A DNA stretch of 64,000 bases. It comes from Candidatus Poribacteria bacterium (GTDB lineage Bacteria > Poribacteria > WGA-4E > WGA-3G). The position numbers and the translations under genes were made by a program. Position 1 is the first letter of the stretch. Every line of letters starts with the position of its first letter. Under the pieces are notes generated by a model. That model worked only from the letters and a program-made list of their open reading frames with translations, did no database searches and was not told the origin of the DNA. Below are positions 16,778 to 25,772 of this stretch, piece after piece. The stretch lies in NCBI GenBank assembly GCA_026706025.1, contig JAPOZO010000010.1, positions 1 to 64,000 of the forward strand. Reading direction: 5' to 3'.

Positions 16778-18496
16778 GTGAAAGATTTTTTTCCAAAAAC
16801 CTTGCATCCCCTACATATCTTTGAAGACGATGCGGTGCTTTATGCAGCGGACCTCGAGAAAGCACGCATTGTTGAGCTGTCAGTTGTGATGGCAGAGATG
16901 TTGAAGTTTGCGGAGACACAGAACGATCAAGAAATCCAGCGGACACTCGGAAATTCTTATCCGGATGATGACATTTTTGAGGCATTTGAAAGGTTCGCGG
17001 TACTTGAGCAGCAAGGTCTACTCTTCAATCGTGGCGAAGGTCTCAGGACGACTTTCGTTACAGAGCGTCAACGGCGCAAGTTACTTGTCGCTATTCCGGG
17101 GATCGCTGTAGATTCATTTTTTGATATTGAAACATTATCTGCTGGTACGAACATGGCACTTTCTTACATGTTTCATCACCTCACCAACTACGTAGACCTC
17201 TATTTTGCTGGTAAACAAAATCGGAAGTTAGCCGAGTGTATGTATGAGGTCAATATGAATGTGCGCGACTTCAAGCGGCTGAGTCGAAGAATTAGTGAAA
17301 CATACTTCGGTATTCTCACGCTACATCAAGAGCATGAGAAGTGGCTTTTCCCACTTTACCAAGAGATTGAACTCCCCCCGATTCTGGTTCAGTGTCATGC
17401 CCCGCGCGGACACGGTGGGGGAGCTATCAACTCCCTATTACGACATTATGCGGCGATGCGGGATTGTGATGGATTTACTGCGCCCTCAGATTATGTCCGC
17501 GACTTTTATTCGGATTACGTCTGGGATCCGAGTTTCTTCAACACGTTGACGAACGGTGTGGATTCGGAGTTGTTTCAACCGATGGATAAGGCAGCAGCGA
17601 AGCGGGAAGTCGCTGAAGGGATCCGAGACGCGCGTATTGAGACCATGCCGACTGTTGGTTATCTGTCTCGTGTACAGTCGGAGAAAGGGGCATCGGTCTA
17701 CTTGAAGTTGGCGGAGTTGAATCCGCATCTACTTTTCTTGATTGCAGGACCAGGGCTCGGTAGGTACGCGTCGCGACAGCTGCCCGATAACCTTGTGTAC
17801 GTCGGTTTCCATCCACGTGAAAAACTACCGGTTATCTATAACGCTTTTGATGTCTACTGTTTTCTGTCGATGTCAGGTGAAGAGACGTTCGGTTTAACAG
17901 TATTGGAGGCGATGGCGTGTGGGGTGCCGCCTGTCGTCCCGAATTTCGATGGTGTTCCGTCGGTTGTCAAGAACGCTGGATTGATTGCGGATGCCGAGAA
18001 TTTCGACCAAGACATAGCGACGCTTGTAAGTTATCCGTGTCCTATAGATTTTTCTGAAAAAATTAACGCGTTAGTCAGCGATGCAGAGATGCGCGAGACG
18101 CTTTCTCGCAAAGCGAGAAAACGGGCAATATCGTTCACGTGGGATAAGACGGCGCGCCGGATTATAGAGTTATTTGAGGAACTGCATCGCAAAAAGCGAC
18201 TTATGAATCCGAACAGGCTTTTGAATGTGTTTGCGCCGACACAGACGTTAGCATTCAAAGAAACGGAAATGCTGAAATACAAGTCGATTGTCTTAAGTAT
18301 GAACACGCGTTACGAGCGATGTCTCATAAGAAACGCTTTGTATCCGATGCGTGTTGAAGATGGCTTGGCACTGAGTATTTTGAAAGATCATACTGTCAGA
18401 GAAGCCGAGGCACTGCTCTCCGCACTGGTTCCCGATGAGATAGAAGCCAAGGCGACTCTTAAAAGGGTTCGTGGCTTAATTAATGCTACAGCATGA
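16778..18496 (+). CDS. GT4-like glycosyltransferase with N-terminal PqqD/RRE-like domain
   Basis: A 572-residue protein starting at GTG 16778, seven bases after GGAG. Residues about 10-85 look like the PqqD/RiPP-recognition fold seen at the N-terminus of peptide-modifying enzymes: HIFEDDAVLYAADLEKARI as the strand pair, then three helices ending FAVLEQQGLLF. The second glycosyltransferase carries the same domain (shared F-E...Y-x-ADLE...QG-x-LL). The rest is a GT-B glycosyltransferase: LTNGVDSELFQP near 260, GYLSRVQSEKG near 292, and the donor-binding E-x7-E in EETFGLTVLEAMACG near 368. It probably adds sugar from a nucleotide-sugar donor in the cytoplasm. Substrate recognition by the leader-binding domain suggests a peptide target, perhaps the six-Cys peptide encoded after the next gene. 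First gene behind promoter B. Confidence 0.85.
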   Translation: MKDFFPKTLHPLHIFEDDAVLYAADLEKARIVELSVVMAEMLKFAETQNDQEIQRTLGNSYPDDDIFEAFERFAVLEQQGLLFNRGEGLRTTFVTERQRRKLLVAIPGIAVDSFFDIETLSAGTNMALSYMFHHLTNYVDLYFAGKQNRKLAECMYEVNMNVRDFKRLSRRISETYFGILTLHQEHEKWLFPLYQEIELPPILVQCHAPRGHGGGAINSLLRHYAAMRDCDGFTAPSDYVRDFYSDYVWDPSFFNTLTNGVDSELFQPMDKAAAKREVAEGIRDARIETMPTVGYLSRVQSEKGASVYLKLAELNPHLLFLIAGPGLGRYASRQLPDNLVYVGFHPREKLPVIYNAFDVYCFLSMSGEETFGLTVLEAMACGVPPVVPNFDGVPSVVKNAGLIADAENFDQDIATLVSYPCPIDFSEKINALVSDAEMRETLSRKARKRAISFTWDKTARRIIELFEELHRKKRLMNPNRLLNVFAPTQTLAFKETEMLKYKSIVLSMNTRYERCLIRNALYPMRVEDGLALSILKDHTVREAEALLSALVPDEIEAKATLKRVRGLINATA

Positions 18497-18498
18497 TC

Positions 18499-18630
18499 AA
18501 TGCGTTTTCAGTTCGGTTTTCTGCGAGGGATCTTTCAGTTTTCAGTTCAGAGATTTTGTGGCAGTTGCTGTATCCATAACCGCCACAAGGCATTAACTGA
18601 TAACTGAGAATCGATAGTCAATAACCAATA
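18499..18630. repeat. Dispersed intergenic repeat (AGTTATCAGTT family), copy R1
   Basis: Contains GTTTTCAGTTCGGTTTTCTG and ends in inverted AACTGATAACTGAG. It belongs to a family also present at 22008, 41132, 42769, 45467, 47760, 48838 and 57760. Confidence 0.6.
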
Positions 18631-18647
18631 AAAATAGGAGTGAAATT

Positions 18648-20393
18648 ATGGTATCTCAAAGGCGTTATCGATTAAAACAGCATTACAAATTTGAGCAGAA
18701 GGATCGCAAGTATGTAGCGGATCTTGAGACAGGCGATATTCTTGAAGTAAACGCCGTGGAATGGGAGATCCTTTCGCGTTATGAATCACAAACATGGTAT
18801 CAGATCGTAGAGGGATTGAAGCAGGAGTACAAGGTGTCCGCTATCTTTGATGGAATTGAGCGTTTAGAGCACCTCGGCAGACAGGGTTCGCTTTTAAGCC
18901 CGGTCATCAGGAGTGTAGGTGAGGCTGCTACCGATTGGGAAGAGACGGAGCGGTATCCGAAGGTGTTGGTCCCGTTCGATTTCGCGCAGGAAAAGTTGTC
19001 ACTGGACCACGTTGCGAATTTGAAGCGGTATCAACTTTTAACGCATCTGACAAAGTATGCCGAGTTAGAGACGTTAACTCTTTCCAAAGAGGTACCGGAG
19101 GCGGATATAGATCTCGGTGAGATTAGTGTTCGCCATATAGAAGTTACGGATGACAATACCTTTTCCCAAGCGTGGTATGCAGGTGCCGACTACACCGGTA
19201 TCCTGCTCCTGTCCCAATTTCTTTTAAGTGATATGTTCTTCTATCAGGTTCCAGATGTCCCGATTGTGCACTGTATAGAGGGTTTTCAAGGTTTACAAGG
19301 GCGTATGCTTGAGACGCTGCTGACGCTGAATGCATTCCAAGATGCGAAAGATACATTGGTTGTTAAGTCATCGTGGATGAAGGCATGGCTCGGTGAGTTG
19401 GGTATTCCAGGAGAAAATGTGTGTGTTATTCCCGATGGCATAAACGTGGTTTCCGAACCGTTCGGAGATAAGGCGTTGGCGAAGCGGCACACTGCTGCTA
19501 TCTTTGATAATCCGATGTTCGTTAAACAACCCGTTATCGGACTGATATCTGGGTTTGAACCGAATCGTGGCGCGGCATGGATTTCTGAGTTTGCGCTATC
19601 TAACCGACACCTCGCTATTTTCGTCTATGATGCGATGTTAGCGCGACACGCGGAACATCTGCCGGAGAACGTAGTCGTTTTCAGTATTGACAATGAGAAG
19701 AGCCGATCGATTTTACCGTTATTCTTTCAGGCACTGGACCTTGTCTGCTTTCCAGCAGTTCCTGGAACACCACTTTCAGTTGTTTCCGAGGCGATGGCGT
19801 ACGGTGCAGCTTGTGTTGTGATGACGAAATATGGGATGCCAGCTGAAGTCGCGAGTGCTGGGGTTGCCGTAGAATCAGAATGGGATAATTTTGGTAATTT
19901 CCGGGTGCCGATGCGGCAACTGTCAGAAACAATAAACGGGTTGTTGGCACCTTGTAGTGCCCGTGCAGCATTTGAAGACACTGCGAAAGGTGTGATGCAA
20001 CGATTGACTTGGGAGAAAACGGCAGAGGAGATCGCGCGGTTGTTTAAAGCAGGGCCTCGAAGAAAGAAGAGTCTTTCCAGAACAACGAAGTCGCCATTTC
20101 CATCAATTTTCTGTCGTCGATATGACCCAGGGACCGGGACAATAGACACGTGTGCCTATCGACACAGGACGGGCACGTATGAACATCTTGAAACCGCATT
20201 GGCAGAAGTGTTGTCTGAACATCATACATCTGCTGAAGTTGATTCGGTTTTCAAGCATTTCCAGTGGGCAGGTTCCGCTCCGACCTCTGATACAATTGAT
20301 GCTGGAAATAAGTTTCCGAGCCGTGGTGGTCAGGAAACCAATCTCGCCAATATGGAGCATTGGCAGAAAGGAGGAACCCCAAATGAATGCTAA
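18648..20393 (+). CDS. Second glycosyltransferase with N-terminal PqqD/RRE-like domain
   Basis: A 581-residue protein; AGGAG lies seven bases before the ATG. Residues about 12-85 repeat the PqqD/RRE-like domain of the previous gene: HYKFEQKDRKYVADLETGDI, then EVNAVEWEILSRY, then IFDGIERLEHLGRQG. The following GT-B region is more divergent: VCVIPDGINVVSEPF near 265, VIGLISGFEPNRG near 300, PGTPLSVVSEAMAYG near 375 in the place of the donor-binding loop. About 110 C-terminal residues after the catalytic region have no recognisable domain. The stop overlaps the start of the six-Cys peptide gene by 11 bp, so the two are co-translated. Two leader-binding glycosyltransferases before one precursor-like gene suggest a glycopeptide pathway; this is inference. 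Confidence 0.82.
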   Translation: MVSQRRYRLKQHYKFEQKDRKYVADLETGDILEVNAVEWEILSRYESQTWYQIVEGLKQEYKVSAIFDGIERLEHLGRQGSLLSPVIRSVGEAATDWEETERYPKVLVPFDFAQEKLSLDHVANLKRYQLLTHLTKYAELETLTLSKEVPEADIDLGEISVRHIEVTDDNTFSQAWYAGADYTGILLLSQFLLSDMFFYQVPDVPIVHCIEGFQGLQGRMLETLLTLNAFQDAKDTLVVKSSWMKAWLGELGIPGENVCVIPDGINVVSEPFGDKALAKRHTAAIFDNPMFVKQPVIGLISGFEPNRGAAWISEFALSNRHLAIFVYDAMLARHAEHLPENVVVFSIDNEKSRSILPLFFQALDLVCFPAVPGTPLSVVSEAMAYGAACVVMTKYGMPAEVASAGVAVESEWDNFGNFRVPMRQLSETINGLLAPCSARAAFEDTAKGVMQRLTWEKTAEEIARLFKAGPRRKKSLSRTTKSPFPSIFCRRYDPGTGTIDTCAYRHRTGTYEHLETALAEVLSEHHTSAEVDSVFKHFQWAGSAPTSDTIDAGNKFPSRGGQETNLANMEHWQKGGTPNEC

Positions 20394-20646
20394 AATCTTT
20401 GATAAAATTAATCACTTCCTAAAATCTGAAGAGGGACGTGTTGGTCTCAAAACACCGATGGTATTAGGGATAGCGAGTGGCAGCCTGTTGTTAGCTCAAT
20501 CAGTGCTTTCCCCATCTGCTTATGCTGATGAGTGCCAGTTTGATTTTGAATGCGACCCAGGCGAATCTTGTGAATCTGTGTGTGATGGGTCACTGGACAA
20601 TGGCACTTGTGATGGAACGTTGATAAACAAATGCGTTGGATCGTGA
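20383..20646 (+). CDS. Secreted six-cysteine peptide, candidate modified-peptide precursor
   Basis: An 87-residue protein with a very strong ribosome site (AAAGGAGG eight bases before ATG) placed inside the end of the glycosyltransferase gene. Residues 1-22 are an amphipathic leader (FDKINHFLKSEEGRVG). Residues 23-48 are hydrophobic and end in SPSAYA, a good signal-peptidase I site before D49. The mature part would be 39 residues, acidic, with six cysteines (51, 57, 63, 67, 76, 84), enough for three disulfides. It contains one N-G-T sequon at Asn73, a possible target of the STT3 enzyme encoded downstream. An alternative is cleavage after Gly21 by the A24-like peptidase encoded next. A perfect stem-loop follows the gene. 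I recognise no named family. Confidence 0.8.
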   Translation: MNAKIFDKINHFLKSEEGRVGLKTPMVLGIASGSLLLAQSVLSPSAYADECQFDFECDPGESCESVCDGSLDNGTCDGTLINKCVGS

Positions 20647-20692
20647 TCCTTGTGATACAAAAATTGATTCAAGTTATTGACGCTTCGTTTTT

Positions 20693-20723
20693 AGCGATCC
20701 TGTTACGTCATAGCAGGATCGCT
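20693..20723 (+). terminator. Perfect 10-bp stem-loop after the first peptide gene
   Basis: AGCGATCCTG and CAGGATCGCT pair around an 11-nt loop. There is no U-tract after it, so it may partly terminate transcription or protect the 3' end of a short peptide mRNA, raising peptide output over downstream genes. Confidence 0.5.
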
Positions 20724-20869
20724 CTCCATCAGAAAGTAGTGTGGGCAGGCACGAGACCTTAGGAAACACTCAAGCAACCCCCAGATTTATTTAATTTAAA
20801 CTTCCTGGAACCTCGCCTACAGAGGAGAATGATACACTGCTCCTAAACAAAGCAATTGAGAATACACGG

Positions 20870-22006
20870 ATGTCATACTACGAGACTTTTCTTCTATTTT
20901 TAGCCCTTATCTTCTGTGGGTATGCAAGTTACACCGATCTGAAGACACAGAAGATCCGCAACATTTGTTCCTTAGGGCTCCTTTATGCAGGGATACTGAG
21001 CCAATTGATGTCATGGTATCTCGGCACGACAACGCCGCTCTATATCTTGGGGCTTTTCTTTGGAAGCGGGCTTATCGCCTTCGCGTTCTATTGGTTCGGT
21101 ATCTTCTCACCGGGTGATTCCAAACTCCTTTGGGGATTGGGTCTGATTTTACCGTTATCGCTTTTCAAAGGCTTGAGCGGTAGCCTGAGCTTTCCACCGT
21201 TAATTCTCGCGCTGAATATCGTCATTCCCTATTCGGTAGGGTTGCTCACGTATCTGTTCTTCAAATTTGCATTGATGCCAAACAAGTTAGCATTTCTCCG
21301 CAGTTCTGTGAGGTCAAACTTTCAGATCGCAGCACTCCTTGAGAAACTTTTTAATCTGTTTTTCTTTATCGGTATCGCAACCGCGCTGACATCCCTGTTG
21401 GAGCTGCTGGACTGGCAACCTGACCGATTTGTACGTCTACTTTTGGTCTTAACGGTTTTCATTTTAATACAGAAGATGCTGGCACCGGTTCCGAAAACGC
21501 CGGTGTATTATGTGATTGTCGGGTTCGCGTGGGTCTGGCTCTCAGTTCGCTCAGCACCGTCTGTGTCAGTGTTTCTGTTAGGCTTTGCTTTTTTCTCAGG
21601 ATTGTATCTCCTCGTTTTTGTTATTGCCAAGCAGTTGGTCCTCGGTTTAGCGAGTATCGCGTTAGATAATACTGTTGATGTGAACGGTCTGCAAGTCGGT
21701 ATGATTCCTGCGGAGCAGATTGTTCGGGTACCGCGACCGGATGGTGGTGTCCGTTACGAGAAAAGACAGGTTGCGTTTTCAAGTGGTCAGGACGACAACA
21801 TTGTCGTTTCGCCGAATCCTATGGGGCTTGATGCCGAAGAAATAGCGGACTTGCAGCACCTGGCAGCATCCGGTGCGCTTGCGGAATTTAAGAACCAAAT
21901 AAAGATTCAACCTTCTGTTCGTTTCGCACCGGTGATTTCCATCGGGGCACTTCTCACGGTTCTCTGCCAAGGACCCTTTTATCTGAAACTGATGCAGCTA
22001 TTTTAA
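20870..22006 (+). CDS. A24-type prepilin-peptidase-like membrane protein
   Basis: A 378-residue polytopic protein resembling the aspartic prepilin/preflagellin peptidases. Both catalytic aspartates are in family context: YASYTDLKTQKIRN near residue 22 and FSPGDSKLLWGLG near 84 (the GxGD-like second Asp). Around nine hydrophobic helices follow, then a soluble segment near residues 275-345 (VDVNGLQVGMIPAEQIVRVP). That is longer than a standard TadV/FlaK enzyme of about 230 residues, so there is an extra C-terminal part. No pilin or fimbrial gene is nearby; the nearest small exported protein is the six-Cys peptide just upstream, whose leader has a Gly before its hydrophobic stretch. The link between the two is inference. 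The ribosome site is weak. Confidence 0.72.
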   Translation: MSYYETFLLFLALIFCGYASYTDLKTQKIRNICSLGLLYAGILSQLMSWYLGTTTPLYILGLFFGSGLIAFAFYWFGIFSPGDSKLLWGLGLILPLSLFKGLSGSLSFPPLILALNIVIPYSVGLLTYLFFKFALMPNKLAFLRSSVRSNFQIAALLEKLFNLFFFIGIATALTSLLELLDWQPDRFVRLLLVLTVFILIQKMLAPVPKTPVYYVIVGFAWVWLSVRSAPSVSVFLLGFAFFSGLYLLVFVIAKQLVLGLASIALDNTVDVNGLQVGMIPAEQIVRVPRPDGGVRYEKRQVAFSSGQDDNIVVSPNPMGLDAEEIADLQHLAASGALAEFKNQIKIQPSVRFAPVISIGALLTVLCQGPFYLKLMQLF

Positions 22007-22007
22007 T

Positions 22008-22126
22008 AGTTATCAGTTATCGGTTCGGTTTTTCTGCGAAAAACCTTTCAGTTTTCAGTTAAGAGGTTTTCGTTTAGCAGAACCCTCTTGTAACTGATAA
22101 CTGATAACTGATAACTGACAACTATT
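22008..22126. repeat. Dispersed intergenic repeat (AGTTATCAGTT family), copy R2
   Basis: Starts AGTTATCAGTTATCGGTTCG, contains TTTTTCTGCGAAAAACC as a short hairpin, and ends with four inverted AACTGATAACTGATAACTGA-like words. It fills the gap before the cytochrome gene. Confidence 0.7.
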
Positions 22127-22172
22127 CTCACACGAAAGGATTACGAATCAAAACATTTTGATTTTATTTTTT

Positions 22173-24035
22173 ATGAAACGTGCAATTTTAGTTCTAATAG
22201 TTTTGACGCTGGGAGTGACATTACCACCACTTTATTCACAATGGGCAGAATCTCAAAGACTTAAACAGATACAAACCGTAAAACAACAGGCACGTCCGGT
22301 TTTCGGGGATCGTTTGGAAATGGTAATGACAGGACTTGAAAGCGGTACACCGCCTTCTGTAGTGATCTTGTATACCAGCGGGACGCGAAGCCACCTGGAG
22401 CCGTGCGGGTGTTATCAAGAGCAGTCCGGTGGATTGCCGAGACGTGCTTATGTTGTCGAGGAATTTCGGAAGCGTGGATTCCTGACGCTTTTGGTTGATG
22501 CTGGAAACATTTTTGATGGTGAGGCAGAGATAGATGCACGCCGCTGTGAAACGAATATGAAAGCATTGACAGCGATGCAGTATTCAGCAATGGCACTGAG
22601 TGAATCGGATCTTACATACTCGGATACTTATCTGAGGCGACAGCGCGCCGTTGCGGCTTTTCCGTTTTTAGCACCCGATGTGAGGCGCGACAATTTCACG
22701 CAGCCGTTTGTCGTTGAACAAATTGGACAACACAGCGTCGCTTTTGTTGTAGGTGAAGCCCCCGAGGAAATAATATCGCTGTCAGATATTGTTGTGGCTT
22801 TAGGGGATCCAAAGGACGCTGAACATATTGATGTTGTGATTTACCCAGACGAGACCGAACCAATGGGCACTGAAGATGGACCCCTTTATGTTGGTTGTAA
22901 ATCTGAAGGTAAGACATTGGGCGTGTTGGCACTCTGGATAGATTCAAACGCGCAGGTGGCGCGCCACTATGCAACGGAAGTGGCATTGACAGCGGAAGTC
23001 GGTGAATCTGAAACTGTCCGTCAACTGCTCACGGATTTCTATCGAGAGATGGCATCTGAAAACCCGTCGCAGGATTCGCGGCTTTTTGCCAAGCAACTTT
23101 TAGAACAGCAGCAGGAAAACGGATATGCCTCGGCAACAGCCTGCCAGCGATGCCATGAGCAGGAATATCTGCAATGGTCCGCCACGCGCCACGCTTTCGC
23201 CTACGAGACCCTTCTGAAGAAAGAGCGGTACTTCGACACAGGGTGTGTCTCCTGCCATACGACTGGATTTGGGTATTCAACAGGATTTCAGATCGGCGAC
23301 TCGGATTCAGCACTCGAAGGGGTGCAGTGCGAAACCTGCCACGGGCCCGGCAAGCAACACGTCGGCAACCCGAAAAAGAGCAATATCCGCAATGGTGCCG
23401 ATACATCCCTCTGTTTGCAATGCCACGACACAAAACATTCGCCCGGTTTCTCTGCCGTGGTCGCACTGCATACCAAGGATGTTGATCACAGCCTCGCACC
23501 GATGAACTTAGAGGAACTCTTAGCGTCTCGCATCGCACGGATGGGGAAACCGACGCTGGAACTGTTTGTGATGAGTCATTGTCCCTACGGCGTTCAGGCG
23601 GAAGAAAAGATTATTCCGATTGTGAAAAAGTTTGGAAACGCGATTGATTTCAAGCTGCAGTTTATCGCACAGGAGAAGATGGCACCCGCCGCGCAAAATA
23701 TATCGCTGTTTACAAGCCTCCACGGCTACCCCGAAGTCGCAGAGGATATCCGACAGCTGCTGATCGCACAAGAATATCCAGATCGGTATCTTGACTATAT
23801 TTTATGCCGCGGCAAGAAACTGGACAAGAGCTGGGAGAACTGCGCGCAGAAACTTGGTATTGACGTGGCAAAGATTCAAGCGTTGTTTGATGCACCGGAA
23901 GCAGAGCAGCTTTTCCGTGAAAATATTGCGCGTGCTGCGGATTTACGGATTAAAGCGTCTCCAACGATTTTGGTGGATGGGCATAAATTTCGAGCAAATC
24001 AATTATTGCGGGAGAGTGGAACACCCTGCGAATAA
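22173..24035 (+). CDS. Tetrahaem cytochrome c fused to a thioredoxin/DsbA-like domain
   Basis: About 620 residues. The N-terminus is a membrane or signal segment (ILVLIVLTLGVTLPPL). Residues about 60-300 resemble the metallophosphatase-like module found in some multihaem cytochromes (LYTSGTRSHLEPCGC, then LVDAGNIFD). Residues 320-430 contain four CxxCH haem sites: CQRCH, CVSCH, CETCH, CLQCH. Residues about 490-615 are thioredoxin-like, with FVMSHCPYGVQAEEKIIP and a later KASPTILVDGHKF cis-Pro-like loop. The redox motif is CPYG, so only one of the usual two cysteines is present; other cysteines (CRGKK, NCAQK) lie nearby. It would work in the periplasm. A thiol-disulfide and electron-transfer protein next to six-Cys peptide genes suggests disulfide formation, which is inference. 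Start ATG 22173 preferred over TTG 22158; no clear ribosome site. Confidence 0.85.
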   Translation: MKRAILVLIVLTLGVTLPPLYSQWAESQRLKQIQTVKQQARPVFGDRLEMVMTGLESGTPPSVVILYTSGTRSHLEPCGCYQEQSGGLPRRAYVVEEFRKRGFLTLLVDAGNIFDGEAEIDARRCETNMKALTAMQYSAMALSESDLTYSDTYLRRQRAVAAFPFLAPDVRRDNFTQPFVVEQIGQHSVAFVVGEAPEEIISLSDIVVALGDPKDAEHIDVVIYPDETEPMGTEDGPLYVGCKSEGKTLGVLALWIDSNAQVARHYATEVALTAEVGESETVRQLLTDFYREMASENPSQDSRLFAKQLLEQQQENGYASATACQRCHEQEYLQWSATRHAFAYETLLKKERYFDTGCVSCHTTGFGYSTGFQIGDSDSALEGVQCETCHGPGKQHVGNPKKSNIRNGADTSLCLQCHDTKHSPGFSAVVALHTKDVDHSLAPMNLEELLASRIARMGKPTLELFVMSHCPYGVQAEEKIIPIVKKFGNAIDFKLQFIAQEKMAPAAQNISLFTSLHGYPEVAEDIRQLLIAQEYPDRYLDYILCRGKKLDKSWENCAQKLGIDVAKIQALFDAPEAEQLFRENIARAADLRIKASPTILVDGHKFRANQLLRESGTPCE

Positions 24036-24068
24036 AGGAGGTTACAGACCTCTAAATGGAGTTTTACG

Positions 24069-25523
24069 ATGAATCCTGACATCTTCCGAGCCTATGATAT
24101 TCGTGGTATTTTTGGCGTAGATTTTGAACCAAAAGACTTTTATCGCATTGCGTGTGCGTATGCCAACTGTTTTCAACCAAAGACCGTTGCATTGGGGCAT
24201 GATGTTCGTGAAAGTTCGCCGCAGTTGTGGCGACAGGTTGCAAACGGTTTACAAGATAGCGGTGCTGAGGTGATTAACCTTGGGCAGATTTCGACGGATA
24301 TGCTCTATTTCAGTGTCGCACACTATAAAACAGATGGCGGTATTGTAATTTCGGCATCACATAACCCTGCTGTATATAACGGCATGAAACTGGTTCGCCG
24401 ACATGCCGCGCCGATCTCCGCGGACACTGGACTCCTTGATCTGCGAGATGCCATTGTAAGCGAACGCCCATTTAAGAAACGAAACGGACACCACTGTGCT
24501 ATCTTTCAATCCTCTCAATTTCTGAACGCATATTTAGCACATCTTCGTTCGTTTGCTGATTTGGAACGGTTATTGACAAAACGGATCGTTATCAACGCCA
24601 ATAGTGGACTCGCCGGGCAGATTGCTGAACGCCTATTAGCAGACACACCGATTCAGGTATGTAGGCGTTTGTTTGTAGATCCCGATGGGAGCTTCGCAAA
24701 GATTCCTGGTGGTAGACCCGATCCGCTGAGACCAGAAAACCGTGAGTTAACCGCAGCAGCGGTTAGGCAAACAGGCGCAGACTTGGCGGTGGCATGGGAT
24801 GCCGATGCCGATCGATGCTTTTTCTTTGATGAGACGGGAACGTTTGTTGAAGGGTGTTATATCACGGCACTACTCGCAGAACGCATCCTGCCGGAGCGAA
24901 GTGGCGGTGGGGTCATCTTTGATCCGAGAGCGGTGTGGGCGGTAGAGCATGCTGTCATCTCTGCGAACGGCATCCCGATTCTCAACCGGTGTGGGCACTC
25001 GTTCATCAAAGCGCGTATGCGAAAAACAGATGCTCTTTTCGCCGGAGAGGCGAGCGGACACTATTACTTCCGAGACAATTTCTATGCCGACAACGGGATG
25101 ATTCCATTTCTACTCCTGCTTGAATATCTCAGTATAAATGGAATATCGTTAACTGAAACCGTGAATCCTTTGCGAGCGGCATATCCGGTCTCCGGTGAGA
25201 TCAACTACTCTTTTGAAACACGTTCTCAGATACCGGATGCACTGGATGTCATTAGCGATGCGATACACGCTTGGGGCGATCCGCGTCTTGAAGCACCCAT
25301 TGATGGTTTATCTGTCAGATTTCTATCGGGTTCTGGCAGTTGGCGATTTAATCTCCGGGAATCCAATACAGAACCGCTGCTGCGGTTGAATGTTGAAGCG
25401 ATTGGAGAAGAGAGTCTTTTGATTGAAAAGACGATAAGAATCAGTGAGAAACTTGAGAGCATCGGAGGCAAACGAAACACGAAATTCCGCTGGGAACCTG
25501 AAAATCTGTCTAAAAGACGCTAA
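24069..25523 (+). CDS. manB: Phosphomannomutase/phosphoglucomutase
   Basis: A 484-residue alpha-D-phosphohexomutase that interconverts hexose-6-phosphate and hexose-1-phosphate, making the precursor of GDP-mannose or UDP-glucose. All signatures are present: RAYDIRGIFG at the start, the phosphoserine loop ISASHNPAVYNGMK near 95, the metal loop AWDADADRCFFFDE near 243, the sugar-binding GEASGHYYFRD near 325, and the phosphate-binding RESNTEPLLRLNVE near 430. GGAG lies seven bases before the ATG. It is 30 bp after the cytochrome gene and likely feeds sugar donors to the two glycosyltransferases and the lipid-linked donor of the STT3 enzyme. Mannose versus glucose preference cannot be read from sequence. 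Confidence 0.92.
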   Translation: MNPDIFRAYDIRGIFGVDFEPKDFYRIACAYANCFQPKTVALGHDVRESSPQLWRQVANGLQDSGAEVINLGQISTDMLYFSVAHYKTDGGIVISASHNPAVYNGMKLVRRHAAPISADTGLLDLRDAIVSERPFKKRNGHHCAIFQSSQFLNAYLAHLRSFADLERLLTKRIVINANSGLAGQIAERLLADTPIQVCRRLFVDPDGSFAKIPGGRPDPLRPENRELTAAAVRQTGADLAVAWDADADRCFFFDETGTFVEGCYITALLAERILPERSGGGVIFDPRAVWAVEHAVISANGIPILNRCGHSFIKARMRKTDALFAGEASGHYYFRDNFYADNGMIPFLLLLEYLSINGISLTETVNPLRAAYPVSGEINYSFETRSQIPDALDVISDAIHAWGDPRLEAPIDGLSVRFLSGSGSWRFNLRESNTEPLLRLNVEAIGEESLLIEKTIRISEKLESIGGKRNTKFRWEPENLSKRR

Positions 25524-25662
25524 TTCAAATTATTTTCTTAAGGTTTTTTATTTCCATCCGATTACTACTTCCACTCTTGCGAACTCACATTGTTGGAATT
25601 CGCCTTTCACGTGAAACTTAAAACGAGAGTATACATCAAAGATTGTTTTATTTTTCACAGTA

Positions 25663-25689
25663 TGCACCCTTTTGGGAAAAAATTGTGTC
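25663..25689 (+). promoter_or_regulatory. Predicted ECF-sigma promoter C
   Basis: CAGTATGCACCCTTTT then ATTGTGTCTTCTAATTATA; TGCACC at 25663-25668 and GTGTC at 25685-25689, gap 16 nt. It points toward the second peptide gene 600 bp away, with a short candidate frame and a hairpin in between. A small hairpin (AAGGTAT, TCC, ATACCTT; 25704-25720) lies just after the predicted start. Confidence 0.65.
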
Positions 25690-25772
25690 TTCTAATTATA
25701 GAGAAGGTATTCCATACCTTTTCTATAAGTTGGACAATTTATGTGTTATTAGGCAAATTTTTCACGATACGT

